From Olsenella timonensis (GTDB lineage Bacteria > Actinomycetota > Coriobacteriia > Coriobacteriales > Atopobiaceae): 64,000 bases of DNA. Every line of letters starts with the position of its first letter. Position 1 is the first letter of the stretch. This document shows, one piece after another, positions 15,460-24,605 of this stretch. The stretch covers positions 1,860,001 through 1,924,000 of the forward strand of contig NZ_LT635455.1 of assembly GCF_900119915.1 (NCBI RefSeq). Direction: 5' to 3'. Both the position numbers and the translations under genes were made by a program. The notes beneath the pieces are model-generated. The model ran no database searches. It worked only from the letters and a program-made list of their open reading frames with translations, and was not told the origin of the DNA.

Positions 15460-17334
15460 ATGACCATACGGGAAATCGCCGAGCTGGCCGGCGTGTCGAT
15501 CTCGACCGTCTCGAAGATCGTCAACGGCAAGGACGAGGGAATCAGCCGCGACACGCGCGAGCGGGTGCTCGGAATCGTCCAGGAGTATGGCTATCGGCCC
15601 TACGCCGCCCAGGTGGACAGAAGCCGCAGGACCCTCTGCCTCGGCCTCGTCGCAAACGACGCGCTTCCCCGATCGGTCCTTCTCGGCATGCTTGCCGAGA
15701 CGAGCGAGCGCGGCTACACGCTCGCGCTCCGCATGGTCGGCGAGAGCGGGCGCGAGGCCTCCTCTGCCGTCAACGCCCTCCTCAACCTGGGGGTCGAGGC
15801 CCTCGCCCTCCCCTCGACATCCAATCTCGACGAGGCCTGCGCACGGCGGCTGCTCCAGGGAGGGCTGCCGATTCTGACGTTTGGCGACCCCGTTGACCCC
15901 GACTCGCCGCTCTGCGTCGCACGCCCAGCCGCCCTGGCCGCTACCGCGCTCCTTGACTGCGGACACGAGCGCATCGCCCTCGTCGCCCCGCGCGATGACC
16001 CGCGGTCACCGTCGTTCGTGAGCGGGGTACGGGATCAGCTCCTCCGGAGAGGCCTCCCCTTTGACGAGGAGCTCGTCCTATCCGAGCCTCCGCTTGACCA
16101 GCTCACAAGCGGCATCTTCAGCGGCGTGCTCACGCTCAGGCCGAGCGATGCCCAGCTCATCCTCTCTCGTGCAAACAGCCTCAACATCCCCGTCCCCAAG
16201 GAGCTCTCACTCGTCACCCTATGCGACGACGAGCCTCTTTTCGATGACGCGGAACCCGCATGCAGCCGCGTGCGCATCGACGGTCATGAGGCGGGTCGAC
16301 GCATGACGCGCAGGCTCCTCGCGACGGGCGGCGACGCACCCGACGACACCCCCGCCGAGAGCCACGACGTGCCCAGAATCACCATCGCACCCCCGCGACG
16401 CGCCAGGCGAAGAAGGGTCCTCTCCATCGGCAGCATCAACGTAGACAACTACCTCTTCTTTGATCGACTCCCCACGCTCGGGGGAACCGTGACCACCGAC
16501 ACGTCGTCAGTCTGTCCCGGGGGGAAGTGCACGAACGAGGCCATAGGCGTGACGCTGCTGGGGCTCGAGGCCACGGTCATCGGCTGCGTGGGTTCGGACG
16601 AGGACGGGAGCCGCCTCATAGACTCGCTCAGGGACAGCGGCGTAATCACCAGCGGCATCATGCGCACGAGCGAAAGGCCGACCGGACAGGCATACATTTT
16701 CGTTCCCCGGGACGGAGAGTCCATGATCTCCATCATGTCTGGGGCAAACGAGCGCGTCTCCGTAGAGACCGTCCGCAGGAACGAGAGCCTCTTTGCCGCT
16801 GCCGACTGCTGTCTGGTGCAGACCGAGATACCCATCGGCGCCGTACGCGAGGCATGCCGCGTTGCCCGAGACCACGGACTCCCGGTCATCATGAAGCCGA
16901 GCTCGATCGTCGACCTCCCCGAGGACGTTGCGCGCTGCGTCGACGTCCTCGTGCCCAACGAGAACGAGCTCGCCGTCCTGTGTCCCGATGCCCCCACCGA
17001 GGCGGCTCGCGCAAAGGAGCTCCTCTCCAGAGGCGTGGGCGTTGTCGTCGTCACCTCCGGGCAGAACGGCTGCAGCCTCTATCGCCGCGACGGGATGCGC
17101 CACTTCGACGCCCCGGAGGTCCCAGTCATCGACTCCTCCGGCGCCGGCGACGCATTCGTCTGCACGCTCGCCTCATACCACCTGCTCGGCTACACTCTCG
17201 AGGCGAGCTGCGCGATTGCTAACTACGCGGCGGCACTGAGCACCACGCGACAGGGGACCTCCGCCTCACTCGTCGACCGCTCGACGCTGGAGGCGCACAT
17301 CAGGAAGGTCTCCCCCGAAGTGCTCGCAAGATAG
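15460..17334 (+). CDS. LacI-family regulator fused to a PfkB sugar kinase
   Basis: A 624-residue two-part protein. Residues 1-48 are a LacI helix-turn-helix (IREIAELAGVSISTVSKIVN). About 58-300 form a LacI/periplasmic-binding-like effector domain. About 325-610 are a complete ribokinase-like kinase, with a GGKCTNEA N-terminal motif (Cys-Thr-Asn-Glu replacing the usual Gly-Ala-Asn-Gln) and DSSGAGDAF with catalytic Asp565. ATG 15460 has GGAGAGG upstream. The joint form could couple nucleoside- or ribose-responsive repression to phosphorylation of the effector, so consuming its own signal. It faces the ribokinase-nucleoside hydrolase operon and probably regulates it. Whether the kinase half is active is unknown. 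Confidence 0.88.
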   Translation: MTIREIAELAGVSISTVSKIVNGKDEGISRDTRERVLGIVQEYGYRPYAAQVDRSRRTLCLGLVANDALPRSVLLGMLAETSERGYTLALRMVGESGREASSAVNALLNLGVEALALPSTSNLDEACARRLLQGGLPILTFGDPVDPDSPLCVARPAALAATALLDCGHERIALVAPRDDPRSPSFVSGVRDQLLRRGLPFDEELVLSEPPLDQLTSGIFSGVLTLRPSDAQLILSRANSLNIPVPKELSLVTLCDDEPLFDDAEPACSRVRIDGHEAGRRMTRRLLATGGDAPDDTPAESHDVPRITIAPPRRARRRRVLSIGSINVDNYLFFDRLPTLGGTVTTDTSSVCPGGKCTNEAIGVTLLGLEATVIGCVGSDEDGSRLIDSLRDSGVITSGIMRTSERPTGQAYIFVPRDGESMISIMSGANERVSVETVRRNESLFAAADCCLVQTEIPIGAVREACRVARDHGLPVIMKPSSIVDLPEDVARCVDVLVPNENELAVLCPDAPTEAARAKELLSRGVGVVVVTSGQNGCSLYRRDGMRHFDAPEVPVIDSSGAGDAFVCTLASYHLLGYTLEASCAIANYAAALSTTRQGTSASLVDRSTLEAHIRKVSPEVLAR

Positions 17335-17398
17335 GCAGGCAGGCGGAGTCGGGACGGTCCAAGCCCGAGGCGCCTGGGTTCGCCTCGCCCCCGCGGCC

Positions 17399-18628
17399 TC
17401 ATCGGCCCAGCGCGCGCTTGACCGCGCGCTTGAGCGGCGCGGGCACGCAGCGCTTGACGGCTCCCAGCACCCGCCGACGGCGCACGGCGCGACGCCACAG
17501 CCGCTCGACCGCAGGCCAGCCGCCCGTCGCAAACGCGTCAAGATAGGCCTCGCGCCCGGAGGGCCTTGCGGCGGGATTGCGCAGCTGGTCGTTGTGCTCG
17601 GCAATCTGCCCAAAGGTCACCGGGGCCGTCACCAGGCGCTGCCCCAGGCGCTCGAGCCACGCCTCGCCCCGCTCGTTGTTCACGAGCAGGCACGACACGC
17701 CGCGACGCACGTCAAACGGACCGCCCGCCTCCGCGAGCAGGTCCGGGCGGACCTTCTCTATTCCCCAGAAGTCGCCGAGGGAAAGGTCTGCGGGACGCAG
17801 CGCTCCCGCAAACGGGCACTCATAGCAGCTGTCGCGCAACGTCTGCAGGGAGAGAAACAGGTCGTAGTAGCTGGATTCTCCGGACGGAACCCTTTCGTTC
17901 GAGCCGTCGGAAGACGACAGCTCGAGCTGCAGCGAGTTGGCCCATCCGTCGTACTTGGGTCTGAAGCGAACGTCAACAATACGCCGGTCGCGCACCTGAC
18001 CCGCGCCTCGCAGATAACCCTGCAGCATCCTGGGGCTTGGCACGCCGTGACAGACAAGATCCACCGTCAGAAGCCTGTCTGACGGACCCCCCAGATAGCC
18101 CAGTAACCCTGCGACCTGGCACGGGGTTCCCGAGAAGAGCACCTCACGCCCCTCCGCCAGCAACTCCCGCGCTCGCACGAACGCAGCTGCCGCGTCGCTC
18201 TGAACGTACTTAGAGCCAAGAAGGGCGTCAATCCCGCGCTCGTCCTCGACCACACGATGCCGCGCAACGAGCCCCCCTTCATCCAGCTCGTAGGCACACC
18301 CGACCACGGCACCGCCGCGCGCGACCATGGCCCGAGCCAAAGCCCCGAAGACGCCGCCCGACGCCGATCGGTCAATCTCTACCTCACTTGTCGCGGCGGC
18401 AAGGAACGGCCCCCCACTCTGCCGGAACGGCCGTCGCTGAAACCCGCACACCCGCTTGCACAGCCCGCATCGGACGCACAGCGCCTCGTCGATACGCGGA
18501 AACGCAAATCCCGACGCATCCTCCGTCATCGAGATGGCGCCAACAGGACATGCCTGCGCGCAGGCGCCGCACCCGCAGCAGCGCGCGGCATCATCAAAGA
18601 GCACGGGTATCGGGACGGGGTTACTCAT
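17399..18628 (-). CDS. FrhB-like [4Fe-4S] protein of a polysaccharide cluster
   Basis: A 409-residue cytoplasmic iron-sulfur protein. The N-terminal two-cluster ferredoxin part has CCGCGACAQACP (about 15-26) and CVRCGLCKRVC (about 50-60). A coenzyme F420 hydrogenase/dehydrogenase beta-subunit domain follows, with FSGTPCQVAGL and the SCYECPFAG cysteines. Such proteins are repeatedly found beside polysaccharide pyruvyltransferases in gut bacteria; the reaction is not established, and a flavin-dependent reduction of a sugar or lipid intermediate is a guess. ATG 18628 overlaps the flippase stop by eight bases. Last gene of the long minus-strand polysaccharide operon. Confidence 0.8.
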   Translation of the reverse strand: MSNPVPIPVLFDDAARCCGCGACAQACPVGAISMTEDASGFAFPRIDEALCVRCGLCKRVCGFQRRPFRQSGGPFLAAATSEVEIDRSASGGVFGALARAMVARGGAVVGCAYELDEGGLVARHRVVEDERGIDALLGSKYVQSDAAAAFVRARELLAEGREVLFSGTPCQVAGLLGYLGGPSDRLLTVDLVCHGVPSPRMLQGYLRGAGQVRDRRIVDVRFRPKYDGWANSLQLELSSSDGSNERVPSGESSYYDLFLSLQTLRDSCYECPFAGALRPADLSLGDFWGIEKVRPDLLAEAGGPFDVRRGVSCLLVNNERGEAWLERLGQRLVTAPVTFGQIAEHNDQLRNPAARPSGREAYLDAFATGGWPAVERLWRRAVRRRRVLGAVKRCVPAPLKRAVKRALGR

Positions 18629-20051
18629 CGCCGCGCCTGACCAACACCTCGCGCGAAACGGCAAGGGCGCGCATCATGAGCGTCCAGTTGGCGCACACGA
18701 AGAATGCCGCCGCCACAACGATGCTTCCAACCAGGGGCCACCAGCCGCCCACATAGGCCTGCACATAGAAGAGGCCAAACACCAGCGCAAAGCACAGCAG
18801 CGTGAGCGCCTGTTCGCGCCGGTCCTCCGTGAGACGCGCATAGGCACGCACCTTGACACGCCTGTACTCGTTCACCACGAACATGGACGCGAGGGTGGCA
18901 ACGCTTGCGCCATACAGCCCGATCGAGGGGATAAGCACCAGATTGAGCACCAGGCAAAGCAGTGCGGAGACGATTGTCGTGGTGCCCATGATCTTGGTGT
19001 CCTTGTGCGCCGTGAAGATGCCTCCGTAGAAGCCGGAGATGTTGCTGAAGAAGGTGGCCAGCAGCAGGATGGGCACGTAGAGGATGCCCTCGTGGTACTG
19101 CCAGTCGATCATCAGGTCGTAGACCAGGGGCATGAGCGCAGTCATCCCCAGGACCACGCTCATCATGAAGCGTCGCAGCATGCGGTAGATGGCGTCGTAG
19201 AAGTCGACCTCGTCGCCCTCCGCGTTGAGCGAGCGAGCGGAGCTCTCCTTCCAGGACTGGTAGAAGAAGCCGTAAACCTGATCCATCACGTTGGGAAACT
19301 TGTATGCCACCGCATAGAGGCCCGCAGCCCCCGGTCCCAGCGTCACCATGATGACCAGACGGTCGAGCATGTTCATGATGGTCCATGAGACCTTGTTGGG
19401 CACCAGCGGCACGGCATAGCGAATCAACCGCCCCATGTAGGCTCGGTCGATTAGGCTCAGATCGACATACCGCCACACGCGCTTGCGCACAGCGAAAACC
19501 AGCGCCACGCCACCCTGCGCGATGACCGTTGCCGAGAGCATCCCCTCGACCCCCCACCTGAACACGGCGATGAACAGCACGTTGAGCACGATCATCACCG
19601 CGCTGGCGAGGAAGTTGGCCAGGGAGTAGCCCATCGTGTCGCCAAAGCCGCGCAGCAGCGCCGACACCATCTGGAGCATCGTGCCGGCATAGACGAGCCC
19701 CACGATCCACCAGAAGCTGTCAGGGTGGAAGACAAGCTCCAGCACGCCCATCAGCGCGGCAAACAGCACGCACCCCAGCGCCAGCACGCCCACCGTTGCC
19801 GTGACGGCGCGGCGGCGGTCCTCCTCGGTCTCGCAGTCGATCAAGAAGCGAAAGAGCGCCTCGTCCATGAGCAGCGAGGCAACGGGCACACAGAAGAGCG
19901 CAATCGTATTGAGGTAGTCGACGGCACCGTACTCGGTCGGCGGAAGCACCGAGGTGTAGAGCGGCAGCAGCAGGAACTGGACCAGCTTGGTGGCCATGCC
20001 CCCCACGGCGATGATGCCGGTGTTCTTTATGAGTCGGCGCGCTTCTCCCAT
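18621..20051 (-). CDS. Wzx-type polysaccharide flippase (MOP superfamily)
   Basis: Integral membrane protein of 476 residues with about 14 hydrophobic segments, in the oligosaccharide flippase branch of the MATE/MOP fold. It would turn undecaprenyl-linked repeat units across the cytoplasmic membrane. The N-terminal LIKNTGIIAVGGMATKLVQF and the central PLVPNKVSW segment are typical of this group. It is followed by the FrhB-like gene (8-nt overlap) and preceded by the pyruvyltransferase after an 11-nt gap. A second, unrelated-looking flippase is encoded on the plus strand at 28247-29533. Confidence 0.85.
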   Translation of the reverse strand: MGEARRLIKNTGIIAVGGMATKLVQFLLLPLYTSVLPPTEYGAVDYLNTIALFCVPVASLLMDEALFRFLIDCETEEDRRRAVTATVGVLALGCVLFAALMGVLELVFHPDSFWWIVGLVYAGTMLQMVSALLRGFGDTMGYSLANFLASAVMIVLNVLFIAVFRWGVEGMLSATVIAQGGVALVFAVRKRVWRYVDLSLIDRAYMGRLIRYAVPLVPNKVSWTIMNMLDRLVIMVTLGPGAAGLYAVAYKFPNVMDQVYGFFYQSWKESSARSLNAEGDEVDFYDAIYRMLRRFMMSVVLGMTALMPLVYDLMIDWQYHEGILYVPILLLATFFSNISGFYGGIFTAHKDTKIMGTTTIVSALLCLVLNLVLIPSIGLYGASVATLASMFVVNEYRRVKVRAYARLTEDRREQALTLLCFALVFGLFYVQAYVGGWWPLVGSIVVAAAFFVCANWTLMMRALAVSREVLVRRGDE

Positions 20052-20062
20052 AGCCAGTAAGT

Positions 20063-21157
20063 TTACTCCGCGAGGGCCCGATCGAGAAACCCGAGCGAGC
20101 GGGAGCGCAGCTTCCCCAGACGCGGGGCAAGCGTCTCGGCAGGTACCGCCGTCGGCTCCTCCAGCACTGACCCATCCACCAGATGGCTCTGCTCGCCCAG
20201 CTCGACGAGGAGCTCGCGCATGCGCGCCCCGCTGCGCTCTGTGACGAACGTCTGGAACGGAGTCCCAAACAGAAGCGAGAAGACCGTGGCGTGGAAGGAG
20301 TTGGTCACCACGGCGGCGGCGTCACGCACGAGCCCGAGGAACTCGGAGGGGCCCGCACCGTAGTAGTTGCGCGCCGGAACGCCAAAGCTCAGGGGTCTCT
20401 TGGAGACGTAGCTCACGGTGAGCCCCAGCTCACGTGCAAGACGTCCCGCATAGGCCACGAGCTGGGGGTTCTTCTCGAGCATGTAGACGAAGAGCGTACC
20501 CGCGGCATCGGGGGTCTCGGTCGCGAGCCCCTCGTAGTCCGCCGCGCCAAGCAGCAGCGTGGGGTCGACGCACGCCTCGATCGGCACCGGGCAGAGCGGC
20601 TGATAGAGCGGCGCCGTCACCGCCTCGCGCACCGAGACCGCCGAGAAGCGCCCCAGCCAGACCGCGATCTGCTCCCGCTGGGCGGGACCAAAGTTATGCT
20701 CCTCGAAGGACGTGTGCGAGAGACTCGGCGCGTACGCCACCCGCCTGGCGTCGCCCGCAAAGCTCAGGAAGTACGGGCCCACCGGGCCGCACGTGCAGTC
20801 GAGGTTCCAAATCTGGTCGCTGCCGCAGATGAAGCAGTCGAACTCCCCCGGCAGCTCGGCGGCCATGCGCGCCTCGTCATCAACCCCGTAGCGCGCGGTC
20901 GGCGCGAGACGCTCGGAGATAAAGCGCTCAAAGGAGTCCCGACGTCGACGGTTGGGCCCATAGAACACCAGGCTGGCGAGAAGCGCCTTGGGCGAGTGGG
21001 CCTGAATCAGACGGTACTGCTCGAAATCCGCCCCTCGATAGTCCACCACGCGCGCCTCGTGCCCCATGCGCTCCAGCTGCCGCTTGAGCGCCCACGTCTG
21101 CAGCGCGGAGCCAAAGTTGTACGCGCAGTGAAAGGTGACGATGCCGATTCTCATCAT
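20063..21157 (-). CDS. Polysaccharide pyruvyltransferase family protein
   Basis: 364-residue cytoplasmic enzyme of the CsaB/WcaK-like family, which transfers a pyruvate ketal from phosphoenolpyruvate to a sugar of a cell-surface polymer. Recognisable features are the N-terminal GIVTFHCAYNFGSALQTWAL, the FICGSDQIWN motif and the C-terminal VTNSFHATVFSLLFGTPF signature. Start ATG 21157 overlaps the preceding glycosyltransferase stop (ATGA). Its presence predicts a negatively charged surface polysaccharide. Confidence 0.88.
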   Translation of the reverse strand: MMRIGIVTFHCAYNFGSALQTWALKRQLERMGHEARVVDYRGADFEQYRLIQAHSPKALLASLVFYGPNRRRRDSFERFISERLAPTARYGVDDEARMAAELPGEFDCFICGSDQIWNLDCTCGPVGPYFLSFAGDARRVAYAPSLSHTSFEEHNFGPAQREQIAVWLGRFSAVSVREAVTAPLYQPLCPVPIEACVDPTLLLGAADYEGLATETPDAAGTLFVYMLEKNPQLVAYAGRLARELGLTVSYVSKRPLSFGVPARNYYGAGPSEFLGLVRDAAAVVTNSFHATVFSLLFGTPFQTFVTERSGARMRELLVELGEQSHLVDGSVLEEPTAVPAETLAPRLGKLRSRSLGFLDRALAE

Positions 21158-22329
21158 CGCCCCATCGCCTGTCGATACCGGGACCACGCGACCAACATCT
21201 TCACGTCCCCCGAATCCGTTGCCGTGGCGGCGCAGGCCAGACACCACAGCTCAAAGCGCCGCTCACGTAGCGCGAGCTCGACATCACGCCACGCACCACC
21301 GCGAGACGTCCGGATTTCGGATAGTTCTGTAAGCGAGGCGAGGAGGTCGCAGTGCAGCGAGAAAAGCGCACGCAGGCCGCTCACGTCGAGACATCCCGCC
21401 CGGCCCATGAGCGTAGGCCCCATAATCTCCACGAGCCGGTCGAGGTCGCCCTGGCCATAGGTTATGCCAAGCTCGCGGCGCCAACCAAGGAGCTCGTCCA
21501 AAACCCAATAGGCGTCGAGCGCCCTCGCCGAGCGCACGCTCTCCTCGACAATCGAGCCGCGACGCACGCGATAGAGATAGCCGGCATCGTCGACGAAGGC
21601 CTCACGAGCGAGTGGCTGAACACAGATCGGAATAATCAGGTCCTCGTACCAGCATCCCTGCGGGATGCGCAGACGCTCCCAAACCTCCCGGCGATACAGT
21701 CGCCCCCAGACGGTCGCGTGCGTCCGGGTCCTCTCACCCAGGCCGAGCGGGGTCCCGTCCTCGGCGATTCGTCGCCAGAGACTGGAGACCATGTCAACGT
21801 CACCACAATCCATTCGAGCAAAGAGCGCGGCAAAATGGCCCGGAGCGAGAAGGTCATCTGCGTCGACAAAGGCGAGATAGCGCCCGCGAGCAAGGTCAAT
21901 CCCGACATTGCGCGCCGCGGGCCCAAGGCCTGAGCACCTCACAAGGCGAACACGTTTGTCTCTCTCGGCGCGCACAGAAACAGCAGCAACGGTATCGTCC
22001 GTGGATCCATCATCCACCACGATGACCTCGAACGTCCGACCGCCCACGTCTTGGCTCATCACCGAGTCGAGGCACGCTCCCACAAAGCGATCCACGTTGC
22101 GTGCAGGCACGACAACCGTGAGGTCAATCGTCGGCTTGAGTCGGGGCGCCGGCTCAACGCGCATGTGCTCAGGACGTGGAGCAACGCGCGAAATCTGGTC
22201 ACGTGCATCTGGAACCATCGCGGCAGGACGGCGTAGCGCCACCGCGCGCAGACGCGCGTAGACCGGTCCGGAGAACACGACACGCTGGATCGCGTCCTTG
22301 GCAAGCTCCTTGAGCAACAAGGTCGTCAC
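21154..22329 (-). CDS. Family 2 glycosyltransferase
   Basis: GT-A-fold transferase of 391 residues. An N-terminal extension of about 60 residues precedes the catalytic domain: LTVVVPARNVDRFV, VIVVDDGSTDDTV and the metal-binding FVDADDLL. I chose GTG 22329, which overlaps the stop of the next upstream gene by four bases (GTGA). Longer readings into that gene lack a site. Donor and acceptor are unknown. Part of the sugar transferase-to-FrhB operon. Confidence 0.82.
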   Translation of the reverse strand: MTTLLLKELAKDAIQRVVFSGPVYARLRAVALRRPAAMVPDARDQISRVAPRPEHMRVEPAPRLKPTIDLTVVVPARNVDRFVGACLDSVMSQDVGGRTFEVIVVDDGSTDDTVAAVSVRAERDKRVRLVRCSGLGPAARNVGIDLARGRYLAFVDADDLLAPGHFAALFARMDCGDVDMVSSLWRRIAEDGTPLGLGERTRTHATVWGRLYRREVWERLRIPQGCWYEDLIIPICVQPLAREAFVDDAGYLYRVRRGSIVEESVRSARALDAYWVLDELLGWRRELGITYGQGDLDRLVEIMGPTLMGRAGCLDVSGLRALFSLHCDLLASLTELSEIRTSRGGAWRDVELALRERRFELWCLACAATATDSGDVKMLVAWSRYRQAMGR

Positions 22330-23354
22330 CTTCTCGCGCGGGCGTCGCGCGCCCGCTTGAGGGCCTCGAACGCGCGCACCGCCCAGACGACGCGTCGCCA
22401 GTCGCCGCACTCAAGTGCGCGGACCTCCAGGCGCTTGTCGGGCCTGAGCCCATCCGACCAAGGTCCAAAGAGCCCCGCCCCCGCAGCATAGTCGCGGATG
22501 CGCACCACCTGGTCACGCAGCGTGTTCTTGTCTGGACGCGACGCGACGAGCATGTGAAGCAGATAGCTCACCTGAAGCAGCGCCCCCCTGCGGGCAGCGA
22601 GGAGGAACTCGTCGCCCCACGAGGAGGCATAGCTCAGGAGCGCATCGAGCGCTGCGGAGAGGTCGACGAGCTGACGGGGCCTGTAGCTGCCGGTGGCGCT
22701 TCCCGGGTTGGGACGATAGTAGTAGAGCGCCTCCCCCACGTACGAGAAGGTCCGTCCGGCATCCACGATTGGAAGAAGCTGGAGAAGGTCCTCGGCATGC
22801 GTGAGCCCGCGCAGGGCCGAGTAGTCGGCGTCCGCGTCGGCAATGGAGCGGCGGTAGCACTTGCTCCAGAGATTGTTGTGCCTCCCGCCGCACACTTCCA
22901 CCCGCAGGAGATCGTAGCGCTCGGGGCCATAGAATCCCGGGGCGATTCCCAGGCGGCTCGGCCCGAAGGTCGCAAAGTCCGTCGCACGAGAGAAGTCAAA
23001 GGCAACGATGTCCGGCGCATGCACGTCCACCTGCTCCGAGATCGAGGCGAGCGCATCGGGGCGAAGCATGTCGTCCGAGTCGAGCGTGACGACGTAGTCT
23101 CCCTCGGCCGCCGCGAGACCCGCCCTCCGAGCCAGCAGCAGACCCCTGTTCTCCTGGTGGATGACGCGGAAGTTGGGGTGCCCGGCCGCATAGACGTCGC
23201 ACTTCTCGCCCGACCCGTCCGTGGAGCCGTCGTCCACGAGGATGACCTCATAGTCCCCGTAGGTCTGCGCGAGCACCGAGCCCACCGACTCGTCGAGGTA
23301 TGCCCCCACGTTGTAGACGGGCATGATTACCGAGAAGCGCGGCGCGGTCCCCAT
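22326..23354 (-). CDS. Family 2 glycosyltransferase
   Basis: 342-residue GT-A glycosyltransferase starting directly with FSVIMPVYNVGAYL, then VILVDDGSTDGSG and the DxD-type TLDSDDMLRPD. The C-terminal half, with EALYYYRPNPGSAT, is typical of transferases that build capsule or teichoic-like repeats. ATG 23354 lies three bases after the polymerase-like gene stop. The sugar donor cannot be inferred. Confidence 0.85.
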   Translation of the reverse strand: MGTAPRFSVIMPVYNVGAYLDESVGSVLAQTYGDYEVILVDDGSTDGSGEKCDVYAAGHPNFRVIHQENRGLLLARRAGLAAAEGDYVVTLDSDDMLRPDALASISEQVDVHAPDIVAFDFSRATDFATFGPSRLGIAPGFYGPERYDLLRVEVCGGRHNNLWSKCYRRSIADADADYSALRGLTHAEDLLQLLPIVDAGRTFSYVGEALYYYRPNPGSATGSYRPRQLVDLSAALDALLSYASSWGDEFLLAARRGALLQVSYLLHMLVASRPDKNTLRDQVVRIRDYAAGAGLFGPWSDGLRPDKRLEVRALECGDWRRVVWAVRAFEALKRARDARARR

Positions 23355-23357
23355 GGT

Positions 23358-24605
23358 CTACGCCCTCTCGCGCAGCATGTCGTAGCCAAACGCCACAAGC
23401 CCCGCGAGCGCGAAACCCACGAGCAGCTCGCCGCCCTTGAACTGAATCATCCCACCCACGAGATAGAGCGCGACGAACGCAGCAAAGGGACTGCGGAAGC
23501 GCGCCCGCACGCCAAGAACGAGAAATCGCACGACCACCACGGCAAAGACCGCAAGACCCACCAGACCAAAGTCGAGAAGGACCTGCAGCGGATAGTTGTG
23601 CACGTTGTCCTCGTGGTAGGGGTAGCCGGTGACGGCGCGCACGGCGTCCATGGCGTTGCCGGCGCCATAGCCCAGGACGGGCGCGTCGTAGAAGGCCTCT
23701 ATCGAGCCCATCCAGATGCCGCGGCGGCCCGGGATGCCCTGGGGCGCGTCCGAGACCGTCTCCTCCTCCGTAACCGACACGCTCTCCGTCGCCGAATGGA
23801 CGGATGCCGCACGCGGCCCCGCGACGATGTAGAGCGCGGCGGCGGCTGCCAGAATCGCCACGACGGCGACCCGGCGCAGCCCGGGGCGCCCCCCATCCTT
23901 GACGAGCAGCACGTAGACGATGGCGCCGACCGCCAGCATGAGGCCGGCTCGGCTCTGCGTCAGCGCGCCGAAGACGTACGTCAGGCCCAGGTACGTCCAG
24001 CCACCGCGATCGTTGCGGCAGAAGACGCCGAGCATGGCCGGCCACGTCGCCTCGAGGTTCACACCGCCGGAGAAGACCGTCGCGTAGTTGGGGTGGCCGT
24101 CCCACGGGTGATCGTAGTACTCGAGGAACGCACCGGCGTGCGCCAGCGCGTTGATCAGCACGATCGCCAGCACGATCCAGGCCCCGGCGAGAATCAGGCG
24201 CTCGCTCTTCTCGCCCCCCACGAGCACCATGAGGTTCAGCGCCACGATCAGCACGAGATACTGAAACGCGTACTTGAGAATCGTCGCACCAAAGCCGTGC
24301 GCGGGGGTGTCGACGAGCGTGATCACGACGAAGGTGACGAACAGCACGTTGATCGACGCGGAGGGCAGGATGGGGCGGCGCCGCGCGAGCAGCACGCGCG
24401 CGACCGACGCCGCACCGACCACGCCCACGAGCGCGTGGCCCAGGGTGAAGTCCATGCCCCCAAAGGCAAAGAGGTTTGGTCCCTGCACGCTCAGGGCCAC
24501 GACCATGAGGACGAGAAGCGCCTCGTTCACGCCGAGGCCCAGGCGAGAGAGCGGCCCCGCCCCGGTCTTCTCAGTCGCCGCAATCTGCTGGTCGGAAGGC
24601 GTCAC
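23358..24605 (-). CDS. O-antigen ligase/polymerase (Wzy/WaaL-like) membrane protein
   Basis: 415 residues with about ten to twelve hydrophobic helices. A large hydrophilic loop near residues 265-325 includes RRGIWMGSIEAFYDAPVLGYG, the pattern of the Wzy_C/O-antigen-ligase domain that polymerises or ligates lipid-linked repeats outside the membrane. GTG 24605 has AGGAGG upstream and touches the stop of the upstream glycosyltransferase. With the flippase and the initiating transferase it completes a Wzx/Wzy-type assembly line. Confidence 0.8.
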   Translation of the reverse strand: MTPSDQQIAATEKTGAGPLSRLGLGVNEALLVLMVVALSVQGPNLFAFGGMDFTLGHALVGVVGAASVARVLLARRRPILPSASINVLFVTFVVITLVDTPAHGFGATILKYAFQYLVLIVALNLMVLVGGEKSERLILAGAWIVLAIVLINALAHAGAFLEYYDHPWDGHPNYATVFSGGVNLEATWPAMLGVFCRNDRGGWTYLGLTYVFGALTQSRAGLMLAVGAIVYVLLVKDGGRPGLRRVAVVAILAAAAALYIVAGPRAASVHSATESVSVTEEETVSDAPQGIPGRRGIWMGSIEAFYDAPVLGYGAGNAMDAVRAVTGYPYHEDNVHNYPLQVLLDFGLVGLAVFAVVVVRFLVLGVRARFRSPFAAFVALYLVGGMIQFKGGELLVGFALAGLVAFGYDMLRERA

